Assembly: GCA_030679955.1 (NCBI GenBank)
Contig: JAUXSF010000011.1
Span: forward strand, 62,001-126,000
Length of the DNA: 64,000 bases
Direction of reading: 5' to 3'
From: Chlamydiales bacterium
Lineage (GTDB): Bacteria; Chlamydiota; Chlamydiia; Chlamydiales; JAJFMA01
Shown: one piece after another, positions 59,647 through 64,000 of the stretch
How the letters are laid out: each line of letters opens with the position of its first letter
How positions within the stretch are numbered: the stretch's first letter is position 1
The notes under the pieces: generated by a model
What the model was told of the DNA's origin: nothing
What the model saw: the letters and a program-made list of their open reading frames with translations, nothing else
Databases searched by the model: none
Position numbers and translations under genes: made by a program

Positions 59647-60044
59647 GCCGGAAGGTACTTTTTCAAGACACTTTCTAAAATAGCTAGCTCAATTGGTTTG
59701 GCGATATAGTCGTTCATCCCTGCTTCAATGCACTTTTCCTTGTCACCTACCATCGCATTGGCGGTTAACGCTACGATGGTAACGGGTTTCTTATCTTCCG
59801 TCTGTTCCCTTGTCCGGATAGTGCGGGTGACTTCGTACCCATCTTTTTCAGGCAACTGAATATCCATGAGGATAAGGTCGTAGCTCTTGGCATCAAATTT
59901 CTTGATTGCTTCGGCGCCATCCTCGGCGATATCCACGGTGCATTCCATAAGCTCTAGCATGTCTTGGACGATTTCCTGATTGATGAAATAATCCTCCACC
60001 AGAAGTATTTTTTTACCCGGAAACCTTGCACTTATCTTTTGCAT
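59643..60044 (-). CDS. Single-domain response regulator (CheY-like)
   Basis: A 133-residue receiver domain with the acidic pocket VEDYF (about 16-20), the phosphoacceptor Asp61 in LILMDIQLPEKDG, the switch Thr in VALTANAM and Lys in IAKPIEL. No output domain. It lies 8 bases downstream of a hybrid histidine kinase and is likely phosphorylated by it or by its receiver domain. A phosphorelay branch without transcription output is expected. Confidence 0.92.
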   Translation of the reverse strand: MQKISARFPGKKILLVEDYFINQEIVQDMLELMECTVDIAEDGAEAIKKFDAKSYDLILMDIQLPEKDGYEVTRTIRTREQTEDKKPVTIVALTANAMVGDKEKCIEAGMNDYIAKPIELAILESVLKKYLPA

Positions 60045-60052
60045 AAAACCCT

Positions 60053-62875
60053 CTAAACCTTAGTGGTGGTGGTCGTCGCCAATACGCTTCGAATAGCCTG
60101 TAGCAGGTCATCGCCAAAAATAGGTTTGCTCATACACGCGGCATACCCACATTCCTCTACCTTTTGTTTACCTATGTCGTGCACCGATGACAAAAGGATT
60201 AATACCATATTTTTGCCTGCCTCAGTCTGTTTAATGGCTTTAGCTAACGCCAGGCCATCAATATCATCCAGCATGTAGTCAATCAATGCTAAGGTAGGCC
60301 TATCCCCATTATTTTTATGTTCTGCTAGATAGTCAAGGCATTCCTTTGCCCCAGAACAGGAGTGGTATTTTGCTCCCCACCAGTCCAGTAATCTCTCTAA
60401 TACTTCACGATTAACCTTAAGATCATCAACTACAAGGACTTTTACTCCTTCTAAGCATCCCTTTACAATAGGCTCATTGCGCTTAGAATAAAGGAAAGGA
60501 AGCTCAACAGAAAACGTTGAACCTTTGCCCTCTACGCTCTCAAAAGATAGTGACCCGCCCAATAATTGAGCTAGCTGTTTCGAAATCGAAAGGCCTAGGC
60601 CTGACCCGCCATACTTGCGGGTGGTAGAAGTATCACCTTGATAGAACTTTTGAAACACGCCCGCTTGCTTATCTTGGGGAATGCCGATCCCAGTATCCGT
60701 TACAGACAACCTAACCACCTGTTGATCAGGCACCTTTGATACGCATTCCATCTTTAGTAAGATATGACCTTTATGGGTAAACTTCACCGAATTTCCCATA
60801 AGATTTGTGATGATTTGTCTAACTCGTGAGCCATCACCGCTAACATTGTGCTCTATGTTCTCGTCTATCTGGACCACTAGCTCTAGCCCTTTCTCCTCAA
60901 TTCGACTGGCGAAGAGATGGGTTACATCTTTAATCAGGCTGATCAAGTTTATAGGGGCTATTTCGATGCGCATCTCCCCTGCCTCTATTTTTGATAGGTC
61001 AAGAATGTCATTGATTAGTTCTAGCAAAATTTTTCCCGACATCGAGATGCGGCCCAGATACTTTTTCTGCTGATCATTCAATTCTGTTTGCTCTAGTAGC
61101 GAGGCCATACCGATTACGCCATTGAGGGGTGTGCGAATTTCATGGCTCATATTAGCCAAAAAGGCGCTTTTAGCAATGTTAGCGTCTTCAGCTTTCGCTC
61201 GCGCCTGTTCTAATTCTTGGTTGATTTGCTCAATTTTCCCCATAGACTCTTGTAATTGCTGCTCTTGAAGAACGCGCTGTGTAATATCCGTGCTAATACC
61301 CGCTGTGGCATATACAGCACCTTTGTCAGTCTTTAAGGGCAATTTCACAGCCATGTAATAGTGTACACCGTCGAATTGAACCACCTGCTCTTCAAAAGTT
61401 AGCTCAGAGCCTTGTTCAATAACTAATTGGTCCCCATGAGAGTACTCTTCGGCGTAGGGCGAGCTAAAAAGCTCCGCGTCAGTTTTCCCTAATATCTCTG
61501 CTGCTTTCAAATCGTGGGCGATCTCGAAGGGACGGTTAACCATTATATAGCGTCCATCCAAACCCTTCAGGTAAATAACAGAGCTGGAGTTATTGATAAT
61601 TGCTGTGATCAGATCGGCCTTCTTCCTCAGTTCGTCTTCCTGCTTATTTCGTTCGGTAACATCCCGAAAGACGATGACAGCACCTTCCACATTGGCATCT
61701 TTACCTAAAACAGAGCAGGTATAATGGATAGGAAATACAGTCCCATCCTTTCTTCGATACCATTCATCGGTAACCTCCACATGGGAGCCATTTACGAGGG
61801 AGGCTTGTGGTTCCCGCCCAAGGGGAGACTCTACCTCGATGTACTCACGTATTTTCGTTCCTAGCAGCTCCTTCTCGGTATATCCAAGCATGGATAAAGC
61901 GGCGCTATTGATAAAGGTTACTCTGCCTTGAATATCTAGACCGTAAATACCTTCTCCCATGCATGCCAGGATGAGTCGATTATGCTCATTCACCTTTTTG
62001 AGAGTTGCATAAGCCTTTTCCGACTCTTGCTGCCGTCTCCTGCCCATTTGTGCATAAAATAGAGTGATGACAGATAAAATGGTTAGTAAAGTTCCAAAAA
62101 CTAAAATGGCCATTGGATGCGCCAAGATCGATCCGGTAGGGATACTGGCTTGTAGTTCTTTTTGGCCTATAAGTGCGCCTTCCCAAAACGCGAAGGAAGC
62201 AACAGCAGAAATTGCGATAGCCTGGACTGGATACCACCAATAGGGTTGCACGGTCTTGCCTTCTCCACGCCAAATGCTGCATAGAACGTAACCCAAACCA
62301 AGAAGGCCCAAGGTCAATAACGTGTGCAGGGGCACTCGTATGTACCAGCTAGAATTAGAGTAAGTAACCGAGGCAAAAAGATCGTCCACCGCCACAGCGG
62401 CACCAAGTGCCATGGCTAGGGAGCCTGCGAAATTCAATATGGAGCGTGAAGTAAAAGTCCCGCGTTGGTCATTATATGCAGCATAGTACCAAGCACTAAA
62501 GCCAAGAAACCCAAATCCTACCACTGAAGCAGCGTATAATCGTGGACTCTCATCCGGCGTTATATCCCAAAAAGGATCAAGGGCTAGTAATCCGGTGAAC
62601 TCGAAGATCAGAGATAACGAAGAGAAGACGAAGGATACCAAACCTAAAAAGATAGCGACTGTCTTATTATGAAAAATCAGACCAAAAAGAGCGCCGCCAG
62701 ACAAGACGATTAACAAAGCTATCACAACGGGCATCACAGTAGTCCCAATGACTGTTGCCAACGGTGTGAAGTTAAATACTAAGCGGCTAATCAGAACGAA
62801 GAGGCCCAAAAACATCGGCACGCCAGCCAAGAATAGAAGCACAGCGAGCTTTATCTTAGCCCCATTCATACACAC
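60053..62875 (-). CDS. Hybrid sensor histidine kinase with two PAS domains
   Basis: A 940-residue membrane sensor: about seven helices (residues 8-270), two PAS domains (about 295-415 and 425-545; motifs [20 protein letters not shown] and [20 protein letters not shown]), a HisKA domain with His578 in [10 protein letters not shown], an ATPase domain (about 685-795, TGIGIPQD and GGSGLGLSI) and a C-terminal receiver with Asp866 in [10 protein letters not shown]. It likely senses a signal in the membrane or a bound ligand and feeds the downstream response regulator. The 4-gene neighbourhood includes pelG but no diguanylate cyclase. Confidence 0.92.
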   Translation of the reverse strand: MCMNGAKIKLAVLLFLAGVPMFLGLFVLISRLVFNFTPLATVIGTTVMPVVIALLIVLSGGALFGLIFHNKTVAIFLGLVSFVFSSLSLIFEFTGLLALDPFWDITPDESPRLYAASVVGFGFLGFSAWYYAAYNDQRGTFTSRSILNFAGSLAMALGAAVAVDDLFASVTYSNSSWYIRVPLHTLLTLGLLGLGYVLCSIWRGEGKTVQPYWWYPVQAIAISAVASFAFWEGALIGQKELQASIPTGSILAHPMAILVFGTLLTILSVITLFYAQMGRRRQQESEKAYATLKKVNEHNRLILACMGEGIYGLDIQGRVTFINSAALSMLGYTEKELLGTKIREYIEVESPLGREPQASLVNGSHVEVTDEWYRRKDGTVFPIHYTCSVLGKDANVEGAVIVFRDVTERNKQEDELRKKADLITAIINNSSSVIYLKGLDGRYIMVNRPFEIAHDLKAAEILGKTDAELFSSPYAEEYSHGDQLVIEQGSELTFEEQVVQFDGVHYYMAVKLPLKTDKGAVYATAGISTDITQRVLQEQQLQESMGKIEQINQELEQARAKAEDANIAKSAFLANMSHEIRTPLNGVIGMASLLEQTELNDQQKKYLGRISMSGKILLELINDILDLSKIEAGEMRIEIAPINLISLIKDVTHLFASRIEEKGLELVVQIDENIEHNVSGDGSRVRQIITNLMGNSVKFTHKGHILLKMECVSKVPDQQVVRLSVTDTGIGIPQDKQAGVFQKFYQGDTSTTRKYGGSGLGLSISKQLAQLLGGSLSFESVEGKGSTFSVELPFLYSKRNEPIVKGCLEGVKVLVVDDLKVNREVLERLLDWWGAKYHSCSGAKECLDYLAEHKNNGDRPTLALIDYMLDDIDGLALAKAIKQTEAGKNMVLILLSSVHDIGKQKVEECGYAACMSKPIFGDDLLQAIRSVLATTTTTKV

Positions 62876-62910
62876 CTCGTGTTAGATCTGAAAGCGGGAC
62901 ATTTTATAAT

Positions 62911-62932
62911 GAGCGTCCACTAAGTCCACAAA
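62911..62932. repeat. Short GTCCACTAA repeat
   Basis: Two units, GTCCACTAA and GTCCACAAA, between the histidine kinase and pelG genes. A weak member of the periodic family. Confidence 0.5.
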
Positions 62933-62944
62933 TATCGCCGCACT

Positions 62945-64000
62945 CTATATAGCCGTATTATTGACTACAAAGGTGTTATACGGCAATTGGCGAACGTAGC
63001 GCTCCAGGATAACGGCTGCCACCAGAAAGGTCACCACGCAGGAGAGAAAGTATCCATAGCCATAGAAAGGAAAACCTAACCACACCGACATACAAGTGAA
63101 TAACCCGTTGGTTATCAGGAATGTTGTCGCGACAATGAGTCCACCACGGCGGTAATCGAAATAAGAGAGAAAAATACAGATAAAAAGGTGAAAAATATGA
63201 AAGGTGACACCCAAAACACCATAGCGGAACATGCCCAGACCCGCGAGGCTTAAACCCAGAGAAGTGAATATCTTAGGCGCCATAGCCAGAACGACCGTGC
63301 ATATAAAGGCTTGGAGTAGAATTACTCCCCTACCAATGTCCATTAAGGCCACTTCTAATTTTGCATGATACTTTTGTATGGTTTTAAAACTTCGATGGCC
63401 CAGGACGCCACGGTAAAAACGCAGATAAACTTCAAAAAAATAAGTTTCCTGGTTCATCACAAACACTGCCATACTAGGAACGATTGTCAGATATGCCAGA
63501 AACATAGCACTGTCATAGTGCGGGTACATGATAAAGCCATCTGGAGAAGTCTCTCCCTGCGGAGACATCCACATAATCCACTTGTCGATCCATGCGCCAC
63601 AGGAATATAGAAGTGCTGTGAGCGCTACGTCCCAGTATTTGGGCAAATAGCTGACAACTTTAAAGACATTTCTGAACTCTTTGGGATACTCTGAAAACAC
63701 CTGCGCGATAATAGCGGCGATGATAAAGGCGAAACCCAAGCTAAACCCAAACAGCATGCCAGAAATATGGAAAGAATCCGCCAAAGCAACTGTAGAGAGT
63801 ACCGAGATAGTTAGGCCTACCAGAAAAGATAGCGTGATGGTGAGATAGTTTTTTAGGGCTGACAAAAAAACCGATACTATGTTGGTCGTACTAACAACTA
63901 AGAAGTGCACGACAGCCATCGCCGATTCGGTCCATGTCAGCTTGGTATATCCAAAGTAAAACAACATGGCTACTGGCGTCAGAATAAGAAACATAATCGT
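62945..64000 (-). CDS. pelG: Polysaccharide (Pel) transporter PelG-like, C-terminal part (partial)
   Basis: The reading frame is open to the right edge. The 349 visible residues include about ten hydrophobic helices and the motif YLPKYWDVALTALLYSCGAWIDKWIMW (about 118-144), the hallmark of PelG, plus VFVMNQETYFFEVYLRFYRGV (about 176-196). PelG is a flippase-like inner-membrane protein needed for Pel exopolysaccharide export; full length is about 456, so about 100 N-terminal residues are missing. pelF and other pel genes probably lie beyond the edge. Short linear repeats separate it from the histidine kinase. Confidence 0.82.
   Translation of the reverse strand, partial: TIMFLILTPVAMLFYFGYTKLTWTESAMAVVHFLVVSTTNIVSVFLSALKNYLTITLSFLVGLTISVLSTVALADSFHISGMLFGFSLGFAFIIAAIIAQVFSEYPKEFRNVFKVVSYLPKYWDVALTALLYSCGAWIDKWIMWMSPQGETSPDGFIMYPHYDSAMFLAYLTIVPSMAVFVMNQETYFFEVYLRFYRGVLGHRSFKTIQKYHAKLEVALMDIGRGVILLQAFICTVVLAMAPKIFTSLGLSLAGLGMFRYGVLGVTFHIFHLFICIFLSYFDYRRGGLIVATTFLITNGLFTCMSVWLGFPFYGYGYFLSCVVTFLVAAVILERYVRQLPYNTFVVNNTAI

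Noticed and set aside
1321-62932. CRISPR array
   Set aside because: The short repeats are degenerate, have a 9-nt period and no unique spacers; no cas genes are present.

Overview
The window (about 45% GC by eye, densely coded on both strands) looks like a chromosome segment of a Chlamydiota bacterium, most likely an environmental or amoeba-associated lineage rather than Chlamydia itself. The clues are: an unusually long (641-residue) signal peptidase I of the chlamydial type; two adjacent SycD/LcrH-type type III secretion (T3S) chaperones with small proteins carrying paired hydrophobic lobes, as in chlamydial Inc proteins or translocators; several eukaryotic-like Ser/Thr kinases and a PP2C phosphatase; and many secreted proteins of unknown family. 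This assignment is inference from gene content, because there is no rRNA or tRNA in the window to anchor it.

Layout. 1-7.5 kb: end of an outer-membrane protein, a small basic protein, ugd and a prenyl diphosphate synthase, a 442-bp palindromic MITE-like element, then a sugar transferase, an MreD-like protein and rarA. 7.6-9.5 kb: folD-apbE. 9.5-12.2 kb (minus): a tightly coupled six-gene T3S chaperone/substrate operon, the most interesting locus here. 12.3-18.4 kb: sodium:solute symporter, trxB, a beta-barrel, typA, a GNAT. 18.4-29.6 kb: two kinase-like proteins, a host-attachment-family protein, msrB, an overlapping pyrC-pyrD pair lacking hallmark catalytic motifs, a large Pro-rich/acidic protein and a membrane transporter-like protein. 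29.7-38 kb: a cysteine synthase-family enzyme, FadL, a trifunctional acyl ligase-ACP-acyltransferase, a UMF1-type MFS protein and a LAB_N protein. 38.1-46 kb: two toxin-antitoxin modules, a flavin monooxygenase, a secreted PI3/4-kinase-like protein, an FKBP-containing protein and orphans. 46-54.8 kb: lepB and a TolC-MFP-RND efflux operon whose TolC carries an extra N-terminal binding-protein domain. 54.8-64 kb: PP2C, a ceramidase-like protein, OsmC, a response regulator and hybrid kinase, and the 3' part of pelG.

Intergenic space is filled by recurring degenerate repeats with a 9-nt period (GTCCACTTA-, ATCCTGCCT- and ACGCAAAG/ACGCAGAGG-like). They are often arranged as inverted pairs between convergent genes, and one supplies the C-terminus of the RND pump. 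No transposase, phage, CRISPR or RNA gene was found.

Functional themes: host interaction (T3S chaperones and substrates, kinases, phosphatase, ceramidase-like protein, lipid-kinase-like protein), lipid uptake and activation (FadL, acyl ligase-ACP-PlsC), envelope and polysaccharide (ugd, sugar transferase, LAB_N, pelG), and redox/repair housekeeping.
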